Notes: a model not told the origin generated them from the letters alone. Positions 7,309 through 16,489 are shown, numbered from the stretch's first letter. The stretch: DNA of 64,000 nucleotides from JAEUOS01 sp040382235 (GCA_040382235.1 JBEIFV010000006.1:1-64000); one strand, 5' to 3'. Program-made: numbers and translations.

Positions 7309-8124
7309 ATGCAGGACAAACGCATCCTCATCACCGGCGCCGCCGGTCAAATCGGCGTCGCGCTGCGCCAGGGCCTGCGCGGGGGCTATGCCCTGCTGCG
7401 GCTATCCGATATCGCGCCACTGGGCCAAGCCGCGGCCGGCGAGGAGCTGTGCACGGTCGATCTGCGCGACATGCCCGCGCTCGAGCAAAGCATGCAGGGC
7501 ATCGATTGCGTGGTGCACCTGGGCGGCGTGTCGGTCGAAGACAGCTGGGAGAAAGTGCTGCCGGCCAACATCGAAGGCTGCTACAACGTGTTTGAAGCGG
7601 CGCGGCGCCAGGGTGTTGCGCGGGTGATCTTCGCCAGTTCCAACCATGCCGTGGGCTTTCACCGCCGCGAGCGTTTCATCGACAACACGGTGGTGCCGCG
7701 CCCGGATTCGCGCTACGGCGTCTCCAAGGTGTTCGGCGAGGCGGTGGGCCGCTTGTATGCCGACAAGCATGGCTTGTCAGTGGCGTGCCTGCGCATCGGC
7801 ACCTTTCGCCACCCCGACCGGCCCGACGAGGCACGCCAGCTGCTTTCATGGATCAGCCATCGCGACATGGTGCAACTGGTGCGCCGCTGCATCGATGCGC
7901 CGCATTACCACTTCATCGTCGCCTACGGCGTGTCGAACAACCTGCGCAGCCGCTGGGACAACACCAACGTGAAGTTCCTCGGCTACCGGCCCGAAGACGA
8001 TTCCGAGATCTACGCCGCCGAGATCCTGGCGCGCGGCGTCAAGGAAAACGAGATTGCGGCGCAGTTCCACGGCGGCTTCTATTGCCCGATGGAGTTCTCC
8101 GGCGATACGGGTGCGATCGAATAG
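7309..8124 (+). CDS. NAD(P)-dependent sugar epimerase/dehydrogenase, uronate dehydrogenase-like
   Basis: A 271-aa extended short-chain dehydrogenase. The Rossmann motif GAAGQIG is at 10-16, S110/S111 lie in ASSNHAVGF, and YGVSK at 136-140 gives the catalytic Tyr and Lys. The SSNHAVGF segment and overall length fit uronate dehydrogenase (oxidation of galacturonate or glucuronate to the aldarolactone), a pathway that also uses SMP-30-type lactonases such as the one at 47324-48262. The ATG at 7309 follows GGAGG. No operon partner is adjacent, so the substrate is inferred only. Confidence 0.75.
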   Translation: MQDKRILITGAAGQIGVALRQGLRGGYALLRLSDIAPLGQAAAGEELCTVDLRDMPALEQSMQGIDCVVHLGGVSVEDSWEKVLPANIEGCYNVFEAARRQGVARVIFASSNHAVGFHRRERFIDNTVVPRPDSRYGVSKVFGEAVGRLYADKHGLSVACLRIGTFRHPDRPDEARQLLSWISHRDMVQLVRRCIDAPHYHFIVAYGVSNNLRSRWDNTNVKFLGYRPEDDSEIYAAEILARGVKENEIAAQFHGGFYCPMEFSGDTGAIE

Positions 8125-8293
8125 GCGGCACGCTCAAGGTGCCGACCCAGGCGGTTGCGACGAGTCCGCGAGCGGCCCGAGGCGATAGATTAATGACCCA
8201 CGGCGGCGTTAGGCAGCCGGACCACAAAAGTCTTTGGCGACACTTCGTCTTCGAAGTGGAGCGTCAACCAAAATCCTAAAATCAATGGTCTGA

Positions 8294-8386
8294 CATCTAT
8301 TAATTTTGAGATTTGACGCTTAGAAATATTAATGATGGCAGAGCATCTATTTTGTATTTTCATGAAAAAATTGAATAAAATAGATG
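8294..8386 (+). promoter_or_regulatory. candidate HipB operator/promoter region with repeated CATCTATT boxes
   Basis: This AT-rich stretch just before hipB carries a perfect 10-bp inverted repeat, CATCTATTTT (8344-8353) and AAAATAGATG (8377-8386), and a third half-site CATCTATT at 8294-8301. HipB proteins repress their own operon through inverted repeats upstream of the gene, so these boxes are good operator candidates. Confidence 0.6.
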
Positions 8387-8406
8387 GCATCTAATCGTTA
8401 AATGAA

Positions 8407-8730
8407 ATGAATATCCCAATCGAAAGCCCGAAGGAGTTGGGTCTCGCGATCCGCGCCACCCGCAAGATGCAGCGCGTGCGCTTGGACGATGTCGCCGGCA
8501 GCGCTGGCGTTGGCCATGTGTTTGTGCGCGAAGTGGAGCATGGCAAGGCCTCGGTAACTCTCGGCAAAGTGATGCAACTGATGCGCGAGTTGGGCCTTAG
8601 ATTGATGGTGGAAATACCGGACTCCGCAACCGAGGAATATTCGAAGTTGCGCACCGCAGGTCTGCGCCCCCTGAAAGCGCGCAAGCCGCGCCAAATGCCG
8701 GCTCCCATCCCCGGCAAAAAAACGCCGTAA
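8407..8730 (+). CDS. hipB: HipB-like XRE-family antitoxin/repressor
   Basis: A 107-aa helix-turn-helix protein of the XRE type: ELGLAIRATRKMQRVRLDDVAGSAGVG, then FVREVEHGKASVTLGKVMQL, ending in a basic tail (KARKPRQ). It lies 3 bp upstream of hipA and downstream of an AT-rich inverted-repeat region. It should bind the operator and hold HipA inactive. Confidence 0.88.
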   Translation: MNIPIESPKELGLAIRATRKMQRVRLDDVAGSAGVGHVFVREVEHGKASVTLGKVMQLMRELGLRLMVEIPDSATEEYSKLRTAGLRPLKARKPRQMPAPIPGKKTP

Positions 8731-8733
8731 CGA

Positions 8734-10107
8734 ATGCCTGAACGTCAACTCGACGTATGGAGCAACGACCAACGTGTCGGTTCGCTGCGGGAAGCCGACG
8801 ACCTTTGGCGTTTTGACTATGACCCGCAATGGATCGCGGCTGCGGACGGCTTCAGCCTCTCCCCTTGCCTCGCACGTGAAAAGGGTTCCCACGTCGACGG
8901 TGGCAGCGACCGGCCGGTGCAGTGGTACTTCGACAATCTGTTGCCGGAGGAAGCGATGCGCAGGGTCCTGACTTCCGAAGCAAGCTTGCATGCGGAAGAT
9001 GCCTTTGGCTTGCTCGCCTATTACGGCGCCGAATCCGCAGGATCATTGGTGCTGCTGCCGTCCGGCACAGCGCCTTCGCAGGAAACGGGCTTGCGCAAGC
9101 TTGAACTCAAGGTGCTCAACCAGCGCATTCTGGACATGACCGCGAGTTCCTTGACCCGCGACTCGCCGAAAAAAATGTCGGTGGCCGGCGCGCAGCACAA
9201 GCTTCTGGTCGTTTTCAAGGACGGCGACCTGTACGAGCCACTGGCGAGCACGCCATCAACGCATATCCTGAAACCGAATCATCCGGGCGAAACCTACGCC
9301 GCCTCGGTGGTCAATGAATACTTTTGCATGCGGGTAGCCAACCTGGTCGGACTGAATGTGCCGCCGGTATTGCGCATGTATGTGCCGCAACCGGTTTATC
9401 TCATCGAGCGCTTTGATCGGCAAACGGACCGGGCCTCGGGCGCAACACGGCGCCGGCACATCATCGACACCTGCCAGCTTCTGAACAAATCGCGCGCGTT
9501 CAAATACACCGGCGCCACACTGCCGGCGCTGGCCAGTGCGATTGAACATTGCCGCTCAAAGGCTGCGGCACGCTTGAGCTTGTATCGCTGGCTGGTGTTC
9601 AATTTTTTGATCGGCAACAACGACAATCACCTCAAGAACGTTTCCTTTATCCAGGGCCCCGAAGGCGTGGAGATAGCCCCCTTTTATGACATGCACAGCA
9701 CGCAGGTGTGGGCGACCAAGGCGATGGCCAACGAAAAGGCCACGTGGCCGAACGAGGCGCTGACCATCCAACTGGGCAGTGCGAAGAAGTTCAACCGGGC
9801 AAGCCCCGACGATCTATTGGCCGCGGGCGCGCAGCTAGGCCTGGCCCGAGCAACTTGTGCACGCGAGTTGGGTGTGCTGGTTCGAGATGTTCCCGTGGCT
9901 GCGGAAAAATTGCTCAAAACCATGGAAAACCAGACTGCGGGTCTGGTCGCAAATTCGCCCGAACCGGATCGGGCGCAAATCCATGCCGCTGGCGAACTCC
10001 GGCTGTTGCGCACCATCGTGCGTCTCATCATCGCCGATACGATCAGGCTGCTCGCGCCGGCTGGCGCAATCGCGCACCTCAATCGGCGTGAATACCCGCC
10101 GCCTTGA
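8734..10107 (+). CDS. hipA: HipA-family serine/threonine kinase toxin
   Basis: A 457-aa kinase of the HipA family. Visible motifs are the VAGAQHK loop near residue 150 (family SxxGxQxK, including the autophosphorylated Ser position, here Ala or a neighbour), HILKPN near 177, the catalytic loop IGNNDNHLKN near 292-301, and the metal-binding FYDM near 317. HipA kinases phosphorylate glutamyl-tRNA synthetase or related targets and cause dormancy. Its 3' end overlaps the convergent Bug gene by 29 bp. Confidence 0.9.
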   Translation: MPERQLDVWSNDQRVGSLREADDLWRFDYDPQWIAAADGFSLSPCLAREKGSHVDGGSDRPVQWYFDNLLPEEAMRRVLTSEASLHAEDAFGLLAYYGAESAGSLVLLPSGTAPSQETGLRKLELKVLNQRILDMTASSLTRDSPKKMSVAGAQHKLLVVFKDGDLYEPLASTPSTHILKPNHPGETYAASVVNEYFCMRVANLVGLNVPPVLRMYVPQPVYLIERFDRQTDRASGATRRRHIIDTCQLLNKSRAFKYTGATLPALASAIEHCRSKAAARLSLYRWLVFNFLIGNNDNHLKNVSFIQGPEGVEIAPFYDMHSTQVWATKAMANEKATWPNEALTIQLGSAKKFNRASPDDLLAAGAQLGLARATCARELGVLVRDVPVAAEKLLKTMENQTAGLVANSPEPDRAQIHAAGELRLLRTIVRLIIADTIRLLAPAGAIAHLNRREYPPP

Positions 10108-11049
10108 TCACCTTGGACCAGCTTTCATGTTCCGCGCGGATCACCGCGGCGAATTCGGCCGGCGTGTTGCCGATGGTGTCCCAGGCCTGCGCGCCCAGCT
10201 TCTGCTGCACGTCGGGTAGGCGCAGCGCGCGCACCACGTCGGCGCGGATTTTCGCCACCAGCGCCGGCGCCACATTGGCCGGGCCGAACAGTCCGAACCA
10301 GGTGCCGGCCTCGAAATTCGGAAAGCCGGATTCGGCGACCGTGGGTATATCCGGCGCCACCGCCAGGCGCTGCTTGCCGGTCACAGCGATGGCGCGCATC
10401 TTGCCCGCCGCGGTATAGGGCAGGGTATTGACCGGATTGTTGAACATGCCGGTCAGTTGCCCTCCCAGCAGATCGGTGGTGGCGGGTGCCGAGCCCTTGT
10501 AGGGCACGTGAATGATGTCGATGCTGCGGTGGTCTTGAACAGCTCGGCGGCAAGATGGCCGGGCGTGCCGATACCGGAATTGCCGATGGTGAGCTGGCCG
10601 GGTCTTGATTTCGCCAGCGCGATGAATTCGCGCACCGTTTTCGCGGCAACTACCGGGTGCACCGCGAAACTGTGCTGGTACGAGGCCACCTGGGTGATGG
10701 GCGTGAAGTCCCTGATTGGATCGTAGGGCAGCTTGGGGTACAGGATGCCGTTGATCACGTGGCTGGACGCGTTGAGCAGCAGCGTGTGACCGTCGGGCGC
10801 GGCGCGCTTGGTGGCCTCGACGCCTATGTTGCCCGCGGCGCCGCCGATGTTTTCGATCACCACCGACTGGCCCCAGCGCTCGGTGAGCTTTTCCGACAAC
10901 AGGCGCGCCAGCATGTCGGCCGGGCCGCCCGAGGGGAACGCCACGATCAGGCGCACAGTCCGCGCCGGATAGGTCTGGGCCAGGGCGCTGCTCGCGGCCG
11001 TCACGCCGATCGCGATGGCCAGCATGCCTGACTCGGACAAGGTTCCCAT
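10079..11049 (-). pseudogene. Bug/TctC periplasmic solute-binding protein, frameshifted
   Basis: The N-terminal half reads as a secreted Bug protein (MGTLSESGMLAIAIG..., signal peptide ending near ALAQTYPAR, then VRLIVAFPSGGPAD and VVIENIGGAAGNIG) until HLAAELFKTT. The frame then shifts near 10523-10527, where one base appears to be missing, and the rest (IDIIHVPYKGSAPATTDLL to the C-terminus AAGIHAD) lies in another frame. Bug proteins bind carboxylates for tripartite tricarboxylate transporters. The start at 11049 has GGAGA just upstream. True pseudogene or sequencing error. Confidence 0.85.
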
Positions 11050-11173
11050 GGCTGTCTCCATATGACTTGTGTGTGGCTTGCAGGTCGCGCTGCGCACCAC
11101 GCATAGGGGCGATCGGCCACGAGGCGGTGCAGCACATCCGGTAAGATCGAACGCAGAACCACCGGGAGAAACC

Positions 11174-12217
11174 GTGCTGCTGCGCACTCCGATTTGCGAT
11201 TTGCTTGGCATCGAATATCCGATTTTCGCCGCCGGCATGGGTGGCGTGACCATGGCACCCCTGGCGGGCGCAGTGTCGGCCGCCGGCGGCATGGGCGTGC
11301 TTGGCGCCACCTTTTGCACACCCGACGAATTGCGCGCGCAGATTCGCGCGGTGCGTCGCATCACCGACCGGCCGTTCGGTGTGGACCTGATGTTCCCCGG
11401 CGACCTACCGCCCGACTTGGGCGCACGGCAGGTTCCGCCACTGCCCGATTTCCTGCGCGACATGCTGCCCAGGATCGCAGGGCTATCGGGCACGCCGCCA
11501 CCGCCCCTGACCCTGGAGCTGGCGCGCGCCCAGCTACAGGTGGTGCTGGACGAAAAAGTGCCGCTCCTGGCCTCGGGCCTGGGCACGCCGGCTTGGATGA
11601 TCGAGGCTTGCCACCGCGCCGGTACCAAGGTGCTGTCCCTGGTCGGCTCGGCGCGCCAGGCACGCAAGGTCGAGGCGGCCGGGGTCGACATCATCGTGGC
11701 CCAGGGCATGGAGGCCGGCGGACACGTCGGCAGCATCACCACCATGGTGCTGGTGCCCGCGGTGGTCGACGCGGTCAAGGTGCCGGTGCTGGCCGCCGGC
11801 GGCATCATCGACGGCCGCGGCATCGCCGCCGGCATGGTGCTGGGCGCGCAGGGCGCGTGGATCGGCACCCGCTTCATCGCCACCCCCGAGGCCACCGCGC
11901 ATGACAACCACAAGCGGCGCATCCTGGAAGTCGACGAGGATGGCACGGTGGTGTCGCGCTGCTACACCGGCAAGACCAGCCGCGTATTGAAAAACGAATT
12001 CACCGAGCGCTGGAAGGGCCGCGATGCGGAACTGATGCCGATGCCCTGGCAACGCATGCGCGTCGAGTCGCTGGTGGCGCCGGCCAAGGCCGCCGGGCTG
12101 CTCGATGTCGCCAACTTCCCCACCGGGCAGGGCGCCGGCGCGATCCGTGACATGCTGCCGGCGCACGAGTTGTTCATGCGCATGCTGGGCGAGGCCAGGA
12201 AGGCGCTCGGACGATGA
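11174..12217 (+). CDS. nitronate monooxygenase-like FMN enzyme (2-nitropropane dioxygenase family)
   Basis: A 347-aa TIM-barrel flavoprotein. It starts LLRTPICDLLGIEYPIF, a conserved N-terminus of the family, has the GMGGV turn, QGMEAGGHVG with the catalytic-region His, and AAGGIIDGRGIAAGMVLGAQG for FMN phosphate binding. The GTG at 11174 is chosen because the conserved N-terminus begins there and GGGAG precedes it. It overlaps the CoA-ligase gene by 4 bp (ATGA). In this operon it may act as an enoyl reductase-like or nitro-detoxifying oxidase; the true substrate is unknown. Confidence 0.85.
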   Translation: MLLRTPICDLLGIEYPIFAAGMGGVTMAPLAGAVSAAGGMGVLGATFCTPDELRAQIRAVRRITDRPFGVDLMFPGDLPPDLGARQVPPLPDFLRDMLPRIAGLSGTPPPPLTLELARAQLQVVLDEKVPLLASGLGTPAWMIEACHRAGTKVLSLVGSARQARKVEAAGVDIIVAQGMEAGGHVGSITTMVLVPAVVDAVKVPVLAAGGIIDGRGIAAGMVLGAQGAWIGTRFIATPEATAHDNHKRRILEVDEDGTVVSRCYTGKTSRVLKNEFTERWKGRDAELMPMPWQRMRVESLVAPAKAAGLLDVANFPTGQGAGAIRDMLPAHELFMRMLGEARKALGR

Positions 12218-13554
12218 GCGAATTCCTGCGTCAGCCGTTAGCCGAGATTCGCCGGGTGCAGGATGCGCTGGTGGCACGCCAGGTCGAGTTGTGCGCCCGC
12301 GGCCACGCCTACTATCGGCGCCGCTGGGCCGAGGCCGGCATCGACCCGGCAAGCATTCGCAGCATCGACGACCTCGAAACGCTGCCGCTGACGCCCAAGA
12401 AAGACCTGATGGCCGACCCGGAGGCCTTCCGCCTGCACTGCCCCGACCTGCCGCTGCACGAACGTGCGCTGTGGGAGGTGAACTACACCACCGGCAGCAC
12501 CGGCGAACCGACCCCGATCTATGTCACCACCCATGACTACCAGGCCTACCTGTTGCAGGCGCGGCGGGTGGCCGAGATTTCCGGCATCAGCGATCGCGAC
12601 ATCCTGGCCAACCTGTTTCCGCTGACGCAAACGGCGATGGGCGCGTTTTCGCGCTCGGCCTCCAACGCCTATGCCTCGGGCGCGGCAGTGGTGGGGGCGC
12701 TCACCGGCGCGCCGCATGGCGACTTCGGCGTGCACCGCTCGCTCGATGATGCGGTGCGCATGGTCGAGCGCCACCGCGCCACCGTGTTGTGGGGCGTCAC
12801 CAGCTTCGTGCGGCGCGCCATCATTCGCGCCGCCGAACTGGGCGCCGATTTCACCAGCGTGCGCATGTGCGGTGTCACCGGTGAAGCCAGTTCGCCGGAG
12901 ATGCGCGAAGACATGCGTGCGCGCTTGCGGGCAATCGGCGCGACCAATCCGGTGATCTTCGACCGCTACGGCTCGACCGAGAGCGGCGGGCTGGCGCAAT
13001 GCCATGAAGACGGCGACTGGCACAACCCTGCGCCGGAAGTGATCTTTCACGAGGTGGTCGACCCCGACAGCGGCCGTCGCCTGCCGGACGGCGAGCGCGG
13101 CGCGCTGGCCATCACCCATATCAACCGCCGCGGCACCACGCTCATGCGCTACCTGGTAGGCGACATCGTCAGCCTTGAGCATGGGCCCTGCCCGCACTGC
13201 GGACGCATCGGCGACCGCGTGGTGCCGCCGATCGTGCGCACCAAGGACCTGCTCAAGGTCAAGGGCATGCTGATCAACCCCACCGCGCTGCTGGAAGCGG
13301 TGCGCGCGGTGCCGGGGGTGGATGAATACCAGGTGGTGCTGGCGCGCGTCGACGCCTCCGATCCGTTCTCGATGGACGAGATGATCGTGCGCGTGGCCAG
13401 CCCGCGTGCCGATCGCGCGGCGCTGACCCAGGCGCTGATCGACGCCGCGCAGGGCGCGGTGCGGGTGCGCCCGCGCATCGAGCTCACCGCCGCCGGCGAC
13501 ATCTACGACCCGGCGCGCGACGCCAAGGCCACGCGTCTGATCGATCGTCGATGA
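12214..13554 (+). CDS. phenylacetate-CoA ligase-like AMP-forming acyl-CoA ligase
   Basis: A 446-aa PaaK-type adenylate-forming enzyme. The P-loop YTTGSTGEPT is at 91-100, DRYGSTESGG gives the adenylate-binding motif, and the C-terminal TKDLLKVKGMLINP hinge precedes a GMLINPTALLEAV small domain as in PaaK. It would activate an aryl or other carboxylic acid with ATP and CoA. It overlaps both neighbours by 4 bp, so translation is coupled with the monooxygenase before it and the acyl-CoA dehydrogenase after it. Confidence 0.88.
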   Translation: MSEFLRQPLAEIRRVQDALVARQVELCARGHAYYRRRWAEAGIDPASIRSIDDLETLPLTPKKDLMADPEAFRLHCPDLPLHERALWEVNYTTGSTGEPTPIYVTTHDYQAYLLQARRVAEISGISDRDILANLFPLTQTAMGAFSRSASNAYASGAAVVGALTGAPHGDFGVHRSLDDAVRMVERHRATVLWGVTSFVRRAIIRAAELGADFTSVRMCGVTGEASSPEMREDMRARLRAIGATNPVIFDRYGSTESGGLAQCHEDGDWHNPAPEVIFHEVVDPDSGRRLPDGERGALAITHINRRGTTLMRYLVGDIVSLEHGPCPHCGRIGDRVVPPIVRTKDLLKVKGMLINPTALLEAVRAVPGVDEYQVVLARVDASDPFSMDEMIVRVASPRADRAALTQALIDAAQGAVRVRPRIELTAAGDIYDPARDAKATRLIDRR

Positions 13555-14476
13555 AGTTCGCATTCACCGACGAGCAGGAACTGCTGCGTCGGGCGGTCGC
13601 GACGTTTGCCGCGAAGGAACTGCCGCCGGCCCGGCTGCGTCAACTGGATGCGCAAGGCCTGGCGCCTGGGCCTGAACTGTTGCCGGCAATGGCGGCCCTG
13701 GGCTTCACCGCGCTGGCGCTGCCACCCGACCATGGCGGCCTGGGTGGCGGCGCCATCGACATGGCCGTCATGTTCGAGGAATTGTGGCGCCATTCGCTCG
13801 CCGCAAGTACGATCCTGGCCGGCGCCACCGGCTTCGGCTGCGAGGTGCTCAAGCGGCAGGGCGGCGAGGTGCGCAGGCGCGACTGGTTCGAGAAACTGCT
13901 GCGCGGCGCGTGGTCCTGCGGATACGTGGCCGCCGGACCGGGCTGCGACCCCGATGCCGGCGTCGCCAGCACACGCGCGCTGCCGGGCGGCGACGGCTAC
14001 TTGATCGACAGCAAGCAACTCCAGGTCAGCGGCGCACGTGACGCGCCGTGCCTGATCATCGCCGCTCACGATGAAGCCGATGCGCAAGGCCTGCGGCTGT
14101 TCGTAATCGATGCGAACGCACCCGGCATCACCTGGCCAGCGCCGCAGGCCGGGGCCTCGCGCGGCTTGGCCACGGTGCATGTGGTCGATTTCAAGGCCGC
14201 GCGCCTGGCGCCTGGCGCACCCTGCTGTACCGTGCGGCATGGACCGCGGATCGCAGTGGCGACGCTACCACCGACAGCGCGCTGGCGCATCTGGCCGCCA
14301 GCGAGGCGCTTCTCAACACCACCTCGCAGGCGATGCGAGTCTACGGCGGTTACGGCCTGACGATGGATTTCGACATCGGCCGCCACTTTCGCGATGCGCG
14401 CTGGTTCGTGGTCGGCGACGGCGCGGCGCGCAGCCAGCGCGACCTGGTAGCCCGCACGATGGGCTTGCTGGCATGA
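13551..14476 (+). pseudogene. acyl-CoA dehydrogenase, internally deleted and out of frame
   Basis: The N-terminal and middle domains are normal (MKFAFTDEQELLRRAVATF to HVVDFKAARLAPGA). Near 14216-14235 the sequence then jumps into a different frame that carries only the last part of the C-terminal helical domain (LYRAAWTADRS, RVYGGYGLTMDFDIGRHFRD, ARTMGLLA), ending in TGA at 14474-14476. Roughly 80-90 residues of the C-terminal domain are missing. The last codons overlap the next gene by 4 bp, so the deletion preserved the operon layout. Confidence 0.8.
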
Positions 14477-15627
14477 GCTCCGCTCACGGCCTCGACTTCA
14501 GCTTCACGCCGATGCAGGAAGCATTGCGCGCCGCCGCACGCACCTACATTGCGCGCGAACTCACAGCGGAGTTCCTCATCGAAGCCGACCGCGCCGGCCG
14601 CGCGCCGATGGAGTTGCTGCCCGGCATGGCCGCCGCAGGATTCATCGGCCTGCCGGTGCCCGCCCGCTACGGTGGCGCGGGCGGTGGCGCCGCCGATGTG
14701 ACGGTGTTGCTTGAGGAATTCGGGCGCGCTTCGCTTTCGATCGCGTCATTCCTCAACCGTGCGCTGGGCTGGGGGGGGGGGGAAGCACTCCTGCGCTTCG
14801 GTCGCCCCGAGCAGAAAGAGTCGATCCTGCCGCGCGTGTGCGCGGGCGAGATGATGTTCGCGTTCTCGCACACCGAATCCGACGCCGGCTCGGACGCCGC
14901 CGCGATCCGCACGCGCGCGGTCGCGCACGGCGACGCCTTCATCATCGACGGCAGCAAGATGTTCACTTCCGGCGCCGCCGAAAGCCCGTGCCTGATCGTC
15001 AGCGCACGCACCGACCCTGGCGCCACCCGACAGCGTGGCATCTCGGTATTCCTGGTCGACGCGAAGACACCGGGCATCACCTGCCGGCGCATCGAGAAGC
15101 TCGGCATGCGCGCCGCCGGCACCTTGTGTGAAGTGGAGTACCGCGGCGTGCGGGTGCCGCGCGCGGCGTTGCTGGGCGAACTCCACCAGGTTTGGCAGGT
15201 GATCACCGGCACGCTGGAACGCGCGCGCCTGGCGCAGGCGGCCTATTGCGTGGGCGGCGCCCAGCAGGCGATCGACGACGCGCTTGCCCATGTGCGCGAA
15301 AGGTCCGCGCTGGCGCACTCGCAGGCACTGGCCCACATGCTGGCCGGCTTGCAGATGCGCACCGAGGCAGCGCGACTGCTCACCCATCGCGCCAGCGCCA
15401 TGGTCGACGCCGGCCAGGTTTGCGTGCGGGAAGCCTCGATCGCCAACCTGTACGCCACCGAAACCCTGGTGGCGGCGACCTCCGAAACGCTGCGCGTGTG
15501 GGGCGCTGCCGGCCTCGTGCCCGGGCATCGCACCGAGCGCGCGCTGCGCGACGCACGGCTGTTCATCATCGGCGACGGGTCGAGCCAGATCCAGCGCAAC
15601 CTCATCGCGCGGCAGATGGGTTTGTGA
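14473..15627 (+). CDS. acyl-CoA dehydrogenase
   Basis: A 384-aa FAD-dependent acyl-CoA dehydrogenase of normal length. Visible motifs are FSHTESDAGSDA (FAD/substrate-binding loop), IIDGSKMFTSGA, KLGMRAAGT, and near the C-terminus RALRDARLFIIGDGSSQIQR. At the position where most members have the catalytic Glu (Y-E-G-T) this protein has G-D-G-S, a Glu-to-Asp change. Starts ATGA-overlapped with the deleted paralogue. A 12-G run lies inside the gene. With the ligase upstream it would desaturate the CoA thioester formed there. Confidence 0.87.
   Translation: MSSAHGLDFSFTPMQEALRAAARTYIARELTAEFLIEADRAGRAPMELLPGMAAAGFIGLPVPARYGGAGGGAADVTVLLEEFGRASLSIASFLNRALGWGGGEALLRFGRPEQKESILPRVCAGEMMFAFSHTESDAGSDAAAIRTRAVAHGDAFIIDGSKMFTSGAAESPCLIVSARTDPGATRQRGISVFLVDAKTPGITCRRIEKLGMRAAGTLCEVEYRGVRVPRAALLGELHQVWQVITGTLERARLAQAAYCVGGAQQAIDDALAHVRERSALAHSQALAHMLAGLQMRTEAARLLTHRASAMVDAGQVCVREASIANLYATETLVAATSETLRVWGAAGLVPGHRTERALRDARLFIIGDGSSQIQRNLIARQMGL
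14771..14782 (+). repeat. 12-bp poly-G tract inside acyl-CoA dehydrogenase
   Basis: Twelve consecutive G residues encode Gly-rich GWGGGEALL around residues 100-108. A run of this length is prone to slippage in vivo and to miscounting by sequencers; the frame is open with the length given. Confidence 0.85.
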
Positions 15628-15630
15628 AGA

Positions 15631-16047
15631 TCAACCGGCGAGCCGGACCGGTGGCGTGATCGACAGGCGGCGCGCCTTTCCGATAAAGCCTTTGACGTCG
15701 AAGGTGAGAAATCCTTCGCACGTACGGCTTGAAGAATGGTGCAGGGCGTCGGCGAAATCGAGTCCGCGCCGCAGGTTGGCAAGCGCCATTTCCACCGCCG
15801 CCCGGTCTTCGATCTCGATATGCGGCAGCGACAGCAGGTGATCGAACACCCGGCACACATCCACCGGCGGATGGCCATAAGCACCGCGCAGCACCCATTC
15901 GAGTTCGAGTATCACCGTCTTGGCGACAAACAGTTGCGTGCCACGTTCAATCACCGCACGCGCCGCCTGTTCCTGCGCCTGCGTCGAAGCGCTGCCGCCT
16001 TCACTGACGTAGTAACGTGCCAATACATTGGTATCGAGCGCCAGCAT
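15631..16047 (-). CDS. vapC: VapC-like PIN-domain ribonuclease toxin
   Basis: A 138-aa PIN domain. The acidic residues D5 (LALDTNVLARYYV), the Glu in VILELEWVL, D in LDFADALH and D in LTFDVKGF form the expected active site. It overlaps the AbrB-type antitoxin gene by 1 bp in a VapBC operon. Expected to cleave tRNA or rRNA. Confidence 0.88.
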   Translation of the reverse strand: MLALDTNVLARYYVSEGGSASTQAQEQAARAVIERGTQLFVAKTVILELEWVLRGAYGHPPVDVCRVFDHLLSLPHIEIEDRAAVEMALANLRRGLDFADALHHSSSRTCEGFLTFDVKGFIGKARRLSITPPVRLAG

Positions 16048-16346
16048 CAGCGCTTGCCTGCCCGCTTGGCGGTGGCAGCCACCGCTCTCGCGGGCTTGCG
16101 GCGCCCGCCTTCCGCGGGGCCGAGCAAAGACGCCACATCGAAATCAGCCGGCACCTGCTTGCCGCGCGCACCCAGCATGCCGAAGCCCGACTGAATGGTT
16201 TCCGGCGCGCGATGCAGCACGCGCAACTGCACCATCCCGTTCTTCGCCGCAAAGGTCACCCGGCTGCCTTGCCGGATGCCGAGCGCCTTTCTGATTTCCT
16301 GTGGAATCGTCACCTGTCCCTTGCTGGTCACGGTCGATTCGCTCAT
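16047..16346 (-). CDS. vapB: AbrB/SpoVT-type antitoxin (VapB-like)
   Basis: About 99 aa with an N-terminal swapped-hairpin AbrB domain: STVTSKGQVTIPQEIRKALG followed by GSRVTF. The C-terminal tail is long and basic (RRKPARAVAATAKRAGKR). The ATG at 16346 is chosen because the domain begins there, although two other ATGs lie just upstream. Partner and likely autorepressor of the PIN toxin at 15631-16047. Confidence 0.82.
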   Translation of the reverse strand: MSESTVTSKGQVTIPQEIRKALGIRQGSRVTFAAKNGMVQLRVLHRAPETIQSGFGMLGARGKQVPADFDVASLLGPAEGGRRKPARAVAATAKRAGKR

Positions 16347-16489
16347 GTCGCACATCACTTGGTATTACGGGGTAGGAATGGTAGCACGGAGAAATCGGTT
16401 GGCGCGATCGGCCGCAAAGATTGTGTTACCCGGACGCCCTGCTTTGGGGCATACTTGAACAACGTTTCGCAGGTTAATGATGATTGATA

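Noticed and set aside
12238..13563. Long 441-aa frame antisense to the CoA ligase gene
   Set aside because: It is a His/Arg-rich shadow of the ligase, a common artefact in high-GC genes, with no domain of its own. The same applies to the long antisense frames over the CoxL, Rieske and Bug genes.
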